Made by a program: the position numbers and the translations under genes. The notes under the pieces are model-generated. The model was not told where the DNA came from. It ran no database searches and saw only the letters and a program-made list of their open reading frames with translations. Positions 1 to 8,254 of a stretch of DNA of 64,000 nt are shown here, piece by piece. Within the stretch, counting starts at the first letter, position 1. Every line of letters begins with the position of its first letter. The stretch spans positions 124,001-188,000 of the forward strand of contig NZ_JACTOJ010000005.1 of the NCBI RefSeq assembly GCF_032335695.1, read 5' to 3'. This DNA comes from JACTOJ01 sp032335695 (lineage in GTDB: Bacteria > Bacillota > Clostridia > Clostridiales > Clostridiaceae).

Positions 1-299
1 ATAACGTTATGAATATTAAAGGAGTAAATTTATATGGATCTAAGGATATAAACAATAGATTAAGCGTTTTCTCTATAAATATGGATAATATAGATGCTTC
101 AGAAGCCGCTTACATATTAGATAGTGAATATGGAATAATGACAAGATGCGGTCTTCATTGTTCTCCGCTAGCTCACAAAACCTTAGGCACATTTCCAGAA
201 GGAACTATAAGGATAAGTTTAGGATATTTTAATACTAAAGATGATATTGAATATATTTCCAAAGCATTAAATGATATATCTAAAGCAAAGAGGGGATAA
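1..299 (+). CDS. Cysteine desulfurase-like aminotransferase, class V (3' end only)
   Basis: This is the C-terminal ~98 residues of a fold-type I PLP enzyme of the class V aminotransferase/cysteine desulfurase group; the frame stays open to the left edge, so the Met at base 9 is internal. The visible signature is the loop RCGLHCSPLAHKTLG followed by GTIRISLGYFNT, typical of the C-terminal small domain of SufS-like and related desulfurases, where the CGLHC cysteine is the expected persulfide carrier. The PLP lysine lies outside the window. It ends 2 bases before the M48 protease gene, so the two are probably co-transcribed. Which desulfurase subgroup it belongs to cannot be settled from this fragment. 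Confidence 0.85.
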   Translation, partial: NVMNIKGVNLYGSKDINNRLSVFSINMDNIDASEAAYILDSEYGIMTRCGLHCSPLAHKTLGTFPEGTIRISLGYFNTKDDIEYISKALNDISKAKRG

Positions 300-301
300 T
301 T

Positions 302-1573
302 GTGACAAAACTTCTGAAAAAACAGAAGACTATATTAGCTTACATATTAGTTATATTAGTATCTTCAGCCTTATTTATATACAATTTTATAAATATATCA
401 AATTTAAATCTGAATAACAAAGATAATTTAGCTGCGTATAATTATAGAATTTCAGTAATAATTTGGCTATGTAGCACTGCGCTAAGCATATTAATTCCAT
501 GTTTAATAATTTTTTCTGGAATTTCACAGAAAATCATCAGTAAGATAGAATATAGAATTAGTAATAAGTACATTTCAGCCTTTGTATTTTATTTATGCTA
601 TACAATAATTAACTTTATATTATATTTTCCATTTTATTTATTGGGAGGATATTTTAAAAATCATATACTACATTTATCAAATTTGAATTTCATACAATGG
701 ATAGCTTTAGAATTGAAATATTTGATAATTAACGGCTTAATAGAAGCATTAACCGTTACTGGTATATTCTTCATTATAAATATAAGTAAAAAACGATGGT
801 GGTACATAGTAAGTCTAATCGCTATACCATATATAATATTTAGCACATTACTTTATCCTGTATTTATGGATCCTATATTTAATAAATTTACTCCTATGAC
901 TAATAAAAATCTTGAACAAAAAATACTTTCCTTAGCAGAAAAATGTAATGTAAATAATCTTAACATTTATGTGGTAGATAAGAGTAAAGAAACTAATACC
1001 ATGAATGCATATATGACAGGGCTTTTTAACACAAAGCGAATAGTTATATGGGATACCACTCTAAAAAATATGAATGACAGAGAAGTTTTATTTACTACTG
1101 CTCATGAGTTAGGACATTATGTATTAGGTCATATACCTAAGTCTATAGCATTAGGATGTATTGGAGTATTTATAATTTTATTTATAGCAAATAAATTAGT
1201 AAATATAATTATAAAAACATATGGTAGTAAAATAGGCATAAAAAGCATTTATAATATTTCCGTCATACCTTTATTTGTGGTGATTCTAAATATAATTATG
1301 CTTTTTTCTGATCCTATAAGTAATGCTTATTCTAGACACGTAGAATTAGAAGCGGATAAATTTGCTTTAGAAATCACTCACGATAGTGATGCTGCTAAAT
1401 CCTCAGAAATTAAATATTTAAAAGGCAATTTGTCTGTTTATGACCCTGGTCTTATATACAAAATATTCAATTATGACCATCCAACAGTAAAAGAAAGAAT
1501 GGAACTGTATGATAACTATAAACCTTGGGAAAAGAATGAAAAAACAAAGTTCCAAAATTATTATAAAAAATAA
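302..1573 (+). CDS. M48 family zinc metalloprotease (Ste24-like), membrane protein
   Basis: A 423-residue integral membrane protease of the M48/Ste24 type. The zinc site HELGH is at residues 268-272 and the third ligand is the Glu of EAD at about 350, both intact. Several hydrophobic segments precede the catalytic motif (roughly residues 12-30, 50-75, 95-115, 140-160, 165-185), with two more around 280-300 and 320-340, as in CAAX prenyl protease 1 homologues. It starts with GTG at 302, preceded by GAGGGG, two bases after the desulfurase stop. Bacterial members are thought to act in membrane protein quality control; the substrate here is unknown. A bidirectional hairpin follows. Confidence 0.9.
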   Translation: MTKLLKKQKTILAYILVILVSSALFIYNFINISNLNLNNKDNLAAYNYRISVIIWLCSTALSILIPCLIIFSGISQKIISKIEYRISNKYISAFVFYLCYTIINFILYFPFYLLGGYFKNHILHLSNLNFIQWIALELKYLIINGLIEALTVTGIFFIINISKKRWWYIVSLIAIPYIIFSTLLYPVFMDPIFNKFTPMTNKNLEQKILSLAEKCNVNNLNIYVVDKSKETNTMNAYMTGLFNTKRIVIWDTTLKNMNDREVLFTTAHELGHYVLGHIPKSIALGCIGVFIILFIANKLVNIIIKTYGSKIGIKSIYNISVIPLFVVILNIIMLFSDPISNAYSRHVELEADKFALEITHDSDAAKSSEIKYLKGNLSVYDPGLIYKIFNYDHPTVKERMELYDNYKPWEKNEKTKFQNYYKK

Positions 1574-1580
1574 TTAAATA

Positions 1581-1604
1581 GATGTCAGAGCTATGTCTGA
1601 CATC
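1581..1604. terminator. Bidirectional hairpin terminator
   Basis: A perfect 9-bp stem GATGTCAGA/TCTGACATC with loop GCTATG lies between the convergent M48 gene and coat-protein gene. T-rich sequence follows on both strands, so it can serve both genes. Confidence 0.75.
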
Positions 1605-1612
1605 TTATTTAA

Positions 1613-1882
1613 TTACTGTATTTCATTCATAAGAGTATTCGAAGAATTTTTTAATTCCTGAATCTCACTTTCAGGCGCATCTTTAATTGTATACCAGCCT
1701 TTTTGTCTCATAGCATCAAATACTTTGTATTGAACTTCTTCAGAAGACTTTAAATTTCCTACTAAAGTGTCTCTAAGGTTGTTACAAGAACTTTCGGTTA
1801 TTCCACTGCTATAAGAGCTTATTCCATGTTTTTCAGTAGTTAAAATATCCTGTAAAATATCTTTATTGCTTAAGCCAGTCAT
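1613..1882 (-). CDS. Spore coat protein, CotF-like
   Basis: An 89-residue protein resembling the coat F family of small spore coat proteins. It starts TGLSNKDILQDILTTEKH, matching the family pattern of a short helical region followed by a four-helix, ferritin-like bundle. There is no signal peptide or membrane segment. The ATG is preceded by a strong AGGAGGG site. It sits 19 bases downstream of another small coat-like gene on the same strand, so the two are likely one sporulation operon. Assignment rests on recognition of the sequence pattern and context. Confidence 0.7.
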   Translation of the reverse strand: MTGLSNKDILQDILTTEKHGISSYSSGITESSCNNLRDTLVGNLKSSEEVQYKVFDAMRQKGWYTIKDAPESEIQELKNSSNTLMNEIQ

Positions 1883-1901
1883 AACATATCCCTCCTATTT
1901 T

Positions 1902-2111
1902 TTACTGATGTGAATCTAAATAATTCTTTAGATTAGTAAAGTTTTGTTTATGAATTCTAATTCCTTCATCAAATAGTGGCTTTAATGAATTGTCACTGCA
2001 GCTGTTAGAATATTGGCTATACTTTTTAGCAATTAATGATTCAAAGTTTAATTGGTCTTTTAAAATTTTTAGATTTGGTGCTTCTAATTGTTTAGTCATA
2101 GTGCTATTCAT
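1902..2111 (-). CDS. Small spore coat-associated protein (CotF-like partner)
   Basis: A 69-residue protein, mostly helical, with the segment FESLIAKKYSQYSNSCSDN followed by a second helix (FDEGIRIHKQNFTNLKNYL). This resembles half of a CotF/ferritin-like helical hairpin and is common as the upstream partner of CotF-like genes in clostridia. ATG is preceded by AGGAGG nine bases upstream. Upstream there is a weak match to a forespore sigma-G promoter. The biochemical role is unknown; location in the spore is inferred from the family and its neighbour. Confidence 0.6.
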   Translation of the reverse strand: MNSTMTKQLEAPNLKILKDQLNFESLIAKKYSQYSNSCSDNSLKPLFDEGIRIHKQNFTNLKNYLDSHQ

Positions 2112-2154
2112 GGGTAAATTCCTCCTTGTAAATGATATTTACTACAAGCTTTAT

Positions 2155-2184
2155 TATTAGCAAAACACTTAAAATTATTTATGC
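2155..2184 (-). promoter_or_regulatory. Possible forespore (sigma-G-like) promoter for the coat gene pair
   Basis: On the minus strand GCATA (2180-2184) is followed after 18 bases by GCTAATA (2155-2161). The first element fits the sigma-G pattern GHATR and the second matches five of seven positions of CATNHTA. The AT-rich setting makes chance matches likely. Confidence 0.25.
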
Positions 2185-2198
2185 AATATGTAGTAAAA

Positions 2199-2480
2199 TT
2201 AGAGTATTTCTATAAAACTATCTACTATAACTGCTTCGGTTAAGGTTTCAATATAATTTAGCACATTTTGAATTGAGCTTTCTGCATGTCTCTTACTATT
2301 ACTTACTAAAGCTACTCCTAATATTATGGAATTATGCATATCTAAATCTTCAATTTCACCTATTGATATATTAAATTTATGACGACTATTATCTATAATT
2401 TTATTTACTATCATTCTTTTCTCCTTTAAAGAATGACACCATTCAGCAATGAGATGTATTTTTAAAGTTCCTATAAACAA
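2199..2480 (-). CDS. DUF503 family protein (YlxP-like)
   Basis: A 93-residue member of the DUF503/YlxP family: the start FIGTLKIHLIAEWCHSLKEK and the segment KHKFNISIGEIEDLDMHN-like core (here RHKFNISIGEIEDLD) are characteristic. The fold is a small ferredoxin-like alpha/beta protein. B. subtilis ylxP lies in the nusA-infB-rbfA operon, but here the gene sits alone, transcribed away from the aromatic operon. It starts with TTG at 2480, with AGGAG nine bases upstream. Function is not established. Confidence 0.85.
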   Translation of the reverse strand: MFIGTLKIHLIAEWCHSLKEKRMIVNKIIDNSRHKFNISIGEIEDLDMHNSIILGVALVSNSKRHAESSIQNVLNYIETLTEAVIVDSFIEIL

Positions 2481-2606
2481 TTTAAATCACTCCTAATAAT
2501 TTTATTAGTTTAATAATTTTTAATTGAAATTTATATATGCTTTTTATTAAATAGTGTAATATAATATTATTTTATTATACAGTTTTTTAAATATTTAAAT
2601 AAAGCA

Positions 2607-2637
2607 TTGACAAGTACCAGGCAAAAGGTGTTATAAT
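2607..2637 (+). promoter_or_regulatory. Sigma-A promoter of the aromatic operon
   Basis: A perfect -35 box TTGACA (2607-2612) and a perfect -10 box TATAAT (2632-2637) with a 19-base spacer. Transcription should begin near 2644, about 33 bases before the aromatic leader peptide. Confidence 0.75.
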
Positions 2638-2676
2638 TAATGCAACAAATCATATTATGTGAAAGGTGATAGGAAT

Positions 2677-2790
2677 ATGAATAGTTTGACTAGCTTATTA
2701 AAAAACAATAATTTCATATATTATTTTAGCCAAAGTTTTTATTATTACTTTGGTTATTTATCGTTAAATAAATATGGAATTATTAGATGA
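2677..2790 (+). CDS. Phe/Tyr-rich attenuation leader peptide
   Basis: A 37-codon ORF between the aro promoter and the attenuator hairpin. It has a good ribosome binding site (AAAGGTGATAGGA just upstream of ATG). Residues 13-27 read FIYYFSQSFYYYFGY: ten of fifteen are aromatic, with 4 Phe and 7 Tyr in the whole peptide and no Trp. The stop codon TGA (2788-2790) lies inside the antiterminator sequence. This is the expected design for ribosome-mediated attenuation: low charged tRNA-Phe or tRNA-Tyr stalls the ribosome in the aromatic codons and lets the antiterminator form; full translation covers it and the terminator folds. Regulation is inferred from sequence; the peptide itself probably has no function. 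Confidence 0.85.
   Translation: MNSLTSLLKNNNFIYYFSQSFYYYFGYLSLNKYGIIR
2728..2755 (+). promoter_or_regulatory. Leader hairpin over the aromatic codons (likely pause hairpin)
   Basis: AGCCAAAGT (2728-2736) pairs with ACTTTGGTT (2747-2755), 9 bp with one G-U pair and a 10-base loop. It spans codons Ser18 to Tyr27, so a ribosome stalled on the FYYYF codons would melt it. It may pause RNA polymerase to synchronise it with the ribosome. Confidence 0.55.
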
Positions 2791-2856
2791 GTCAATATAA
2801 GTTAGTTATATTATTATATTCTTTTATTTTAAAAGGACTCATGGAGTCCTTTTTTT
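2787..2856 (+). promoter_or_regulatory. Transcription attenuator: antiterminator and intrinsic terminator
   Basis: The terminator is AAAAGGACTC (2831-2840), loop ATG, GAGTCCTTTT (2844-2853), with seven Ts ending at 2856. The competing antiterminator pairs ATGAGTC (2787-2793, overlapping the leader stop codon) with GACTCAT (2836-2842), a perfect 7-bp match that uses up the 5' arm of the terminator. The two structures are mutually exclusive. No T-box consensus (AGGGTGG-type) is present, so tRNA sensing would have to be through the leader ribosome. Confidence 0.8.
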
Positions 2857-2906
2857 ATTTATCATTTTTTAACTTATAAAATTTTATAAAAATGGGGGTT
2901 TTATCA

Positions 2907-3926
2907 ATGGTAATAATTTTAAAAAAGGACGCTAAAATCGATGATGTAGAAAAAATAAAAAGAAAGGTAGAAAAACTTGGCTGCTCAGTTCATTTAAGTC
3001 ATGGTGAAAGCTGTACTATAATAGGTGTAGTTGGAGATACCAGCAAAATAGATACAGGGATTTTTGAAGTTGAAGATTGTGTAGATAATGTAATGAGAGT
3101 TCAATCACCATACAAAAGAGCCAGCAGAGCTTTTCATCCAGAGGATACATTAATACAAGTTGACAATAAACAGATTGGTGGAAACAAGTTGACAGTAATA
3201 GCCGGACCTTGCTCTGTAGAAAATGAAAGCCAACTTATGACAATCGCTAAAGCAGTTAAGAAATCTGGAGCGACTTGCTTAAGAGGTGGGGCATACAAGC
3301 CAAGAACATCTCCATACAGCTTCCAAGGATTAGGCATTGAAGGTCTTAAGCTTTTAAAAGAAGCTAAAAGAATAACAGGACTTCCAGTAGTTTCAGAAGT
3401 TATGGCAATAGAACAAATAGATGGCATGCTAGACTACGTAGATATATTACAAGTAGGAGCTAGAAACATGCAAAACTTTGAACTGTTAAAAGAAGTAGGA
3501 AAAGTAAACAAACCTATTTTACTTAAAAGAGGTTTATCTGCTACTATTGAAGAACTACTTATGTCAGCAGAATACATTATGTCCAGCGGTAATGAAGATG
3601 TAATTTTGTGTGAAAGAGGAATTAGAACTTTTGAAAAGTACACAAGAAACACTTTAGATTTAAGTGCAGTATTAGCTATAAAAAAATTAAGCCATCTTCC
3701 TGTTATAGTAGATCCTAGTCATGCTAGCGGGAAATGGTGGATGGTAGAACCTCTTTCTAGAGCAGCTTTAGCAGTAGGTGCTGATGGAATTGCAGTGGAA
3801 GTTCATCATGATCCTGCTAATGCATTAAGCGATGGAGAGCAGTCAATTCTTCCAGAAAAATTTGATGCTATGATGAAATCTCTTAAGGAAATAGCTAAGG
3901 TAATGAATAAAGATATACAGGAGTAA
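2907..3926 (+). CDS. aroF: 3-deoxy-7-phosphoheptulonate (DAHP) synthase, type I-beta
   Basis: First step of the shikimate pathway: phosphoenolpyruvate plus erythrose 4-phosphate gives DAHP. The 339-residue protein has an N-terminal ferredoxin/ACT-like regulatory domain (about 1-70) and a TIM barrel. Visible barrel motifs are AGPCSVEN, RGGAYKPRTSPYSFQG, CERGIRTFEKYTRNTLD and VDPSHASGKWW, which hold the metal and substrate ligands. The ATG at 2907 is preferred over the ATG at 2892 because the latter is fused to the GGGGG ribosome binding site. It is the first enzyme gene after the attenuator. The N-terminal domain in this subfamily usually mediates feedback inhibition by Phe/Tyr, which fits the Phe/Tyr codons of the leader. 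Confidence 0.95.
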   Translation: MVIILKKDAKIDDVEKIKRKVEKLGCSVHLSHGESCTIIGVVGDTSKIDTGIFEVEDCVDNVMRVQSPYKRASRAFHPEDTLIQVDNKQIGGNKLTVIAGPCSVENESQLMTIAKAVKKSGATCLRGGAYKPRTSPYSFQGLGIEGLKLLKEAKRITGLPVVSEVMAIEQIDGMLDYVDILQVGARNMQNFELLKEVGKVNKPILLKRGLSATIEELLMSAEYIMSSGNEDVILCERGIRTFEKYTRNTLDLSAVLAIKKLSHLPVIVDPSHASGKWWMVEPLSRAALAVGADGIAVEVHHDPANALSDGEQSILPEKFDAMMKSLKEIAKVMNKDIQE

Positions 3927-3931
3927 AAATT

Positions 3932-4783
3932 ATGGATTTGAGTGGCTTTAATGTAACTATTGTAGGTTTAGGATTGATAGGAGGATCAATAGCTTTATCT
4001 CTAAAAAAGTTGAATCCCAATAAAATATGGGCTATCGATAATAATAGAGATACTCTTAATTTAGCTATTAGTAATAAAGTTATTAGTGATAATATAAGTG
4101 ACTCAGAAAAAATAAAAAAAAGTGATTTAGTTGTTATTTGTCTATATCCAAACGACACTGTAGAGTTTATAAAAAAGAATATTCATAATTTTAAAAGTAA
4201 TGCTATTATTACGGATGTTTCTGGAATGAAAGAGAATTTGATAAAAGAGATAAACTCTATTGAAAGAAAAGATATAAATTTTATTGGAGGGCACCCAATG
4301 GCAGGCAAAGAAGTTTCTGGCTTTCAGAATGCTGATGCAAATTTATTTAAAGACTGCAACTACTTTATAGTGCCTTCCCAAAAATCTAGTAACGAAAGTA
4401 TAGAATTGTATAAACAAATACTAGTTTCTATCGGTTGCAAAAAGGTAATCAATGTAGATGCTGCAGATCACGATAAGCTAATAGCTTATATAAGCCATTT
4501 ACCTCATATAATAGCTGTGGCGCTCATCAATGCGGATACAAATAATCTATCACTTAATAATATAATCGGCGGCAGCTTTAAAGATGCTACACGAGTTGCA
4601 GATATAAATGCTAGACTTTGGAGCGAATTATTCATGGATAATAAAAAAAATATTATACCTGTTATAAATGATTTTATAACTTCTCTTGCTAAAATCAAAA
4701 ATTCTTTAGAGAAAAATGATGTAAACACCTTAGAATGCCTATTAAATTCTGCTTCTCAAAAAAGAAAGGAGATAAAGAAATGA
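3932..4783 (+). CDS. tyrA: Prephenate dehydrogenase
   Basis: NAD-dependent oxidative decarboxylation of prephenate to 4-hydroxyphenylpyruvate, the committed step to tyrosine. 283 residues with an N-terminal Rossmann fold (GLGLIG at 12-17) and the family motifs GGHPMAGKEVSGF and SHLPHIIAVAL in the substrate-binding helical domain. No C-terminal ACT domain is visible, so allosteric control by Tyr through such a domain is unlikely. It starts five bases after aroF, and its stop overlaps the aroB start as ATGA, suggesting translational coupling. Confidence 0.93.
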   Translation: MDLSGFNVTIVGLGLIGGSIALSLKKLNPNKIWAIDNNRDTLNLAISNKVISDNISDSEKIKKSDLVVICLYPNDTVEFIKKNIHNFKSNAIITDVSGMKENLIKEINSIERKDINFIGGHPMAGKEVSGFQNADANLFKDCNYFIVPSQKSSNESIELYKQILVSIGCKKVINVDAADHDKLIAYISHLPHIIAVALINADTNNLSLNNIIGGSFKDATRVADINARLWSELFMDNKKNIIPVINDFITSLAKIKNSLEKNDVNTLECLLNSASQKRKEIKK

Positions 4784-5850
4784 TAACTTTGCCTATAAAT
4801 CTTCCTGGTAAGGAATATACTATCTTTATCGAAAGAGATATCCTTAATAGTGTTGGAAATATCATAAAAGGTATTGTACCTTGCAAAAAAGCTGTAATAA
4901 TAACTGACTCAAATGTGAATAAACTATATAGCAAAAAAGTATTGCAATCGCTTGAGGATTCCGGATATGAATGCCATATAATAGAACTTCCTGCCGGAGA
5001 AACAAGTAAAAGTATAGAAATGCTTGAATTTATATATGAAAATTTAGTTGAGCTCAATATGAACAGGGATGGAATACTTATAGCTCTAGGAGGTGGAGTA
5101 ATAGGGGATATCACAGGCTTTGCGGCAGCTACATTCTTACGAGGCATTAAATTTATACAAATTCCTACTTCCATTATAGCTCAGGTAGACAGCAGTATAG
5201 GTGGAAAAGTAGCAGTAAATTTAAAAAGCGGTAAGAACTTGGTAGGCAATTTCTATCATCCAAAAGCTGTAATAATAGATCCTAATTGCTTAAATACCCT
5301 GCCTCATAAATTTTACTGTGACGGAATGGCAGAGGTTATTAAATATTCACTTATAAAAGATAAAGATTTATTTAATAAGCTTAGCAATTATAAAAACAAA
5401 GATGAATTGTTAGCAAATATTGAGGATATAATTTATACTTGTTGCAGCATAAAGAAAACTATAGTGGAAAAAGATGAGTTAGATAGAGGTGACAGAATGT
5501 TACTAAACTTTGGGCACACTATAGGTCATGCTGTAGAAAAATATTTTAATTACAATAAATATACCCATGGGGAGGCCATAGCTATAGGGATGTATAATAT
5601 CACTTTAATTGGTGAAAAATTAGGATATTCAACATATGGCTGCAGTATTGTAATAAAAGATATATTAAAAAAATATGAGCTCCCTTTTGAATTAATAGAC
5701 GTTGATATGGAAGTTATATTAGATAATATTAAAAATGACAAAAAGGTTTTCGATAAAGGAATCTCTTTTATATTTATTAAGGAAATAGAAAATTCATTTA
5801 TAAAAAATCTTTCCTTAGATCAAGTAAGAAAAGTATTTTTGGAGGTATAA
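4780..5850 (+). CDS. aroB: 3-dehydroquinate synthase
   Basis: Converts DAHP to 3-dehydroquinate, NAD- and divalent-metal-dependent. 356 residues. Seen are the NAD-binding segment LGGGVIGDITGFAAATFLRG, the substrate loop VDSSIGGKVAVN, LVGNFYHPKAV, and the metal-binding stretches NFGHTIGHAVE and HGEAIAIGM. The start at 4780 (ATGA overlap with tyrA) is chosen because AAAGGAG lies seven bases upstream and the protein then begins ITLPINLPGKEY as in homologues; the longer frame from 4735 runs inside tyrA. Third enzyme gene of the aromatic operon. Confidence 0.95.
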   Translation: MITLPINLPGKEYTIFIERDILNSVGNIIKGIVPCKKAVIITDSNVNKLYSKKVLQSLEDSGYECHIIELPAGETSKSIEMLEFIYENLVELNMNRDGILIALGGGVIGDITGFAAATFLRGIKFIQIPTSIIAQVDSSIGGKVAVNLKSGKNLVGNFYHPKAVIIDPNCLNTLPHKFYCDGMAEVIKYSLIKDKDLFNKLSNYKNKDELLANIEDIIYTCCSIKKTIVEKDELDRGDRMLLNFGHTIGHAVEKYFNYNKYTHGEAIAIGMYNITLIGEKLGYSTYGCSIVIKDILKKYELPFELIDVDMEVILDNIKNDKKVFDKGISFIFIKEIENSFIKNLSLDQVRKVFLEV

Positions 5851-5852
5851 GT

Positions 5853-7121
5853 TTGGATAGTATTAATTTGAAGCCTGTAAATAATGTTTTAGGCGAGGTA
5901 AATATTCCTTCTTCTAAAAGTCTTAGTCATAGGGCAATAATTTGCGCTGCTCTTTCAGAGGGTGAAAGTATCATTAAAAATATAACTTTTTCTAGAGATA
6001 TCTATGCTACTATATCCATACTTAAGAATCTCGGTATAAGCATTGCTGTATTTGAAAATAGTGTAAAGATAATTTCTAATGGCAAAATAAGATTGACAGA
6101 TAGCACATTATTTAGTGATGAAAGTGGTTCCACTTTGAGATTTCTAATACCTGTAGCATTATTGCAAGAAGAAAAAGTTATTTTTACAGGTGCAGGAAAA
6201 TTAATAGAAAGGCCCTTAAATCCATATTATAAAATTTTTCATGAGCAAAATATAAATTATAATAACGATAATGGTAAGCTGCCTCTTACTGTGCAGGGAA
6301 AAATAAAATCTGGAAACTTTCAGATACCTGGAGATATAAGTTCACAATTTATAAGTGGTCTTATGTTTGCATTGCCTCTTCTTCCTAATGACTCTACAAT
6401 AAATATTGAAGGGCAGCTTGAATCCAAGGCCTATATTGACCTTACAATGGACTGCTTAAATAAATTTGGAATAAAAGTAATCAATAATAATTATAGAAGT
6501 TTTTATATTAAGGGAAATCAAAAATATGTTCCTATGGAATATAATGTAGAGGGAGATTTCTCTCAAGCAGCTTTTTTTATGGTGGCAGGAACAATAAGTG
6601 GTGAGGTTGAATGTAAAAATCTTAACATGGAATCCTTACAGGGAGATAAAAAAATAGTTGAACTGTTAAAGTCTATGGGTGCAATAATTGAAGAAAAGAA
6701 TTCATCAATTATATGTAGAAAGTCAAAGCTTTCAGGAATTAATATAGATGCATCCGAAATACCTGACTTAGTTCCTGTACTTGCTGTTGCAGCTTCCTTG
6801 AGTCATGGCAGAACGAATATATATAATGCGGCCAGACTTAGGATAAAAGAATGTGATAGATTAGCTGCTACTTGCAGAGAGCTTAGCAGACTTGGAGCTG
6901 AAATCATTGAAAAAGATGATTCTCTTATTATAAATGGAAAAGAAACTCTTTTAGGAGGAGCAGTTGATTCTTGGAATGATCATAGAATCGTTATGGCTAT
7001 GTCAATAGCAGCTCTTAGATGTAAGGATTCGGTTAAAATTAGTAATTATAAAGCCGTAAATAAATCTTATCCAAACTTTTTTGAAGACTATAAATCTATT
7101 GGTGGTAATATCTTTATATAA
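5853..7121 (+). CDS. aroA: 3-phosphoshikimate 1-carboxyvinyltransferase (EPSP synthase)
   Basis: Transfers the enolpyruvyl group of PEP to shikimate 3-phosphate. 422 residues, two inside-out alpha/beta domains. Motifs seen: IPSSKSLSHRAIICAAL (substrate loop), DESGSTLRFLIPVALL, a basic/aromatic core around SSQFISGL, RIKECDRLAA and WNDHRIVMAMSIAAL. The S-K-S and sequence style look more like the class II (Gram-positive) enzymes, but the glyphosate phenotype cannot be read from this. TTG start at 5853 with GGAGGT immediately upstream, two bases after aroB. Normally aroC follows in related operons; here the next gene is chorismate mutase 14 bases on. Confidence 0.94.
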   Translation: MDSINLKPVNNVLGEVNIPSSKSLSHRAIICAALSEGESIIKNITFSRDIYATISILKNLGISIAVFENSVKIISNGKIRLTDSTLFSDESGSTLRFLIPVALLQEEKVIFTGAGKLIERPLNPYYKIFHEQNINYNNDNGKLPLTVQGKIKSGNFQIPGDISSQFISGLMFALPLLPNDSTINIEGQLESKAYIDLTMDCLNKFGIKVINNNYRSFYIKGNQKYVPMEYNVEGDFSQAAFFMVAGTISGEVECKNLNMESLQGDKKIVELLKSMGAIIEEKNSSIICRKSKLSGINIDASEIPDLVPVLAVAASLSHGRTNIYNAARLRIKECDRLAATCRELSRLGAEIIEKDDSLIINGKETLLGGAVDSWNDHRIVMAMSIAALRCKDSVKISNYKAVNKSYPNFFEDYKSIGGNIFI

Positions 7122-7135
7122 AAAGGAGCATTTTA

Positions 7136-7402
7136 ATGAAAGACTTGGAACAATACAGGAACGAAATAGATTCTTTAGATAAGGACTTAATAAAACTCCT
7201 AGAAAGAAGATTTGAGCTTAGCATTAAAATAGGTGAATATAAAAAATTACAAGGATTGCCTGTACTTAATGAAGAAAGAGAAAAAGAAGTTATAAAAAAA
7301 AATTTAGCTTTAATTAGTAATCTAGAATTAAAAGAACCGCTTGAAAACATTTTGAAATACATAATGAAACAAAGCCGAAATATCCAAAAAACAATTAAAT
7401 AG
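7136..7402 (+). CDS. Chorismate mutase, AroQ class (stand-alone)
   Basis: An 88-residue all-helical protein that should rearrange chorismate to prephenate. The pattern RNEIDSLDKDLIKLLERRFEL, then IGEYKK and NEEREKEV, is the first-helix and catalytic Arg/Lys pattern of monofunctional AroQ-class enzymes (dimers of three-helix chains). It is not fused to a prephenate dehydratase or to DAHP synthase as in some bacteria. It feeds TyrA, encoded four genes upstream. AAAAGGAG precedes the ATG. Confidence 0.9.
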   Translation: MKDLEQYRNEIDSLDKDLIKLLERRFELSIKIGEYKKLQGLPVLNEEREKEVIKKNLALISNLELKEPLENILKYIMKQSRNIQKTIK

Positions 7403-7414
7403 AAGGTGATAAAT

Positions 7415-8254
7415 ATGTCTCATAATTATGGACTTATTGGAGAAAAACTAGGTCATAGCATTTCTCCAATGATACACGATGAAATATTTAGCTATCTTAG
7501 TATAATAGGAAATTACAACATATATGAAATACCTAAAGAAAATCTATCAAATGAATTTTTAAAGTTTAAATATAGTGATATATCAGGATTAAATGTTACT
7601 ATTCCATATAAAGTTGAAGTTATAAAATATTTAGATTCATTAGATAGAAAAGCTGAAATTATTGGATCAATAAACACTATAAGTTTCAAGGAAGGCAGAG
7701 TTGTAGGATATAATACAGATTTTGATGGAATAAGTTTTACTTTTGCAAAAAATCACATTAAGATTTCAAAAGAATCTTCCGTGGTTATATTAGGAAGTGG
7801 CGGAGCTTCTCATGCAGTTTTACAATATGTCACTGATAATGGAGTAGAAGACATAACTTTTGTAGTAAGAGATAGAATTAGAGCAAGTAATTCTAATAAT
7901 AAATTAAAAAAGTATAAGCTTTTAGATTATACCGAATTAGATTTAATTGAAAAAAAAGATGTATTAATAAATACTACTCCTTGCGGAATGTATCCTGATG
8001 TAAATTCTTCACCTGTGCCACTAAAATTCCTTGAAGGCTTTAGTTTTGTATTTGATTTAATTTATAATCCATATAAAACAATTCTTTTAAAATATTGTGA
8101 TGAGCTAAATATTAAATCTTCCAATGGGTTGTATATGTTGGTTGGTCAAGCTGTGGCTGCAGAAGAAATTTGGAATAATATTAAACTATCGTTGAAAGAT
8201 ATAGATATAATATATGAAAAAGTCTTAAAAAAGGGTGATTTCATTGCTAAATAA
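7415..8254 (+). CDS. aroE: Shikimate dehydrogenase (NADP+)
   Basis: Reduces 3-dehydroshikimate to shikimate. 279 residues with an N-terminal catalytic domain (GEKLGHSISPMIHDEIF, NVTIPYKVEV with the catalytic Lys, SINTI, YNTDFDGI) and a C-terminal Rossmann domain (VILGSGGASHAV at about 125-136; NTTPCGMYPDV). ATG at 7415 is chosen because AGAAGGTGA lies five to eight bases upstream; an in-frame GTG at 7406 is part of that site. The end overlaps the shikimate kinase start, consistent with coupled translation. Confidence 0.95.
   Translation: MSHNYGLIGEKLGHSISPMIHDEIFSYLSIIGNYNIYEIPKENLSNEFLKFKYSDISGLNVTIPYKVEVIKYLDSLDRKAEIIGSINTISFKEGRVVGYNTDFDGISFTFAKNHIKISKESSVVILGSGGASHAVLQYVTDNGVEDITFVVRDRIRASNSNNKLKKYKLLDYTELDLIEKKDVLINTTPCGMYPDVNSSPVPLKFLEGFSFVFDLIYNPYKTILLKYCDELNIKSSNGLYMLVGQAVAAEEIWNNIKLSLKDIDIIYEKVLKKGDFIAK

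Noticed and set aside
2660..2900. T-box riboswitch ahead of aroF
   Set aside because: No AGGGTGG-type T-box sequence or specifier loop; the leader peptide model explains the region.
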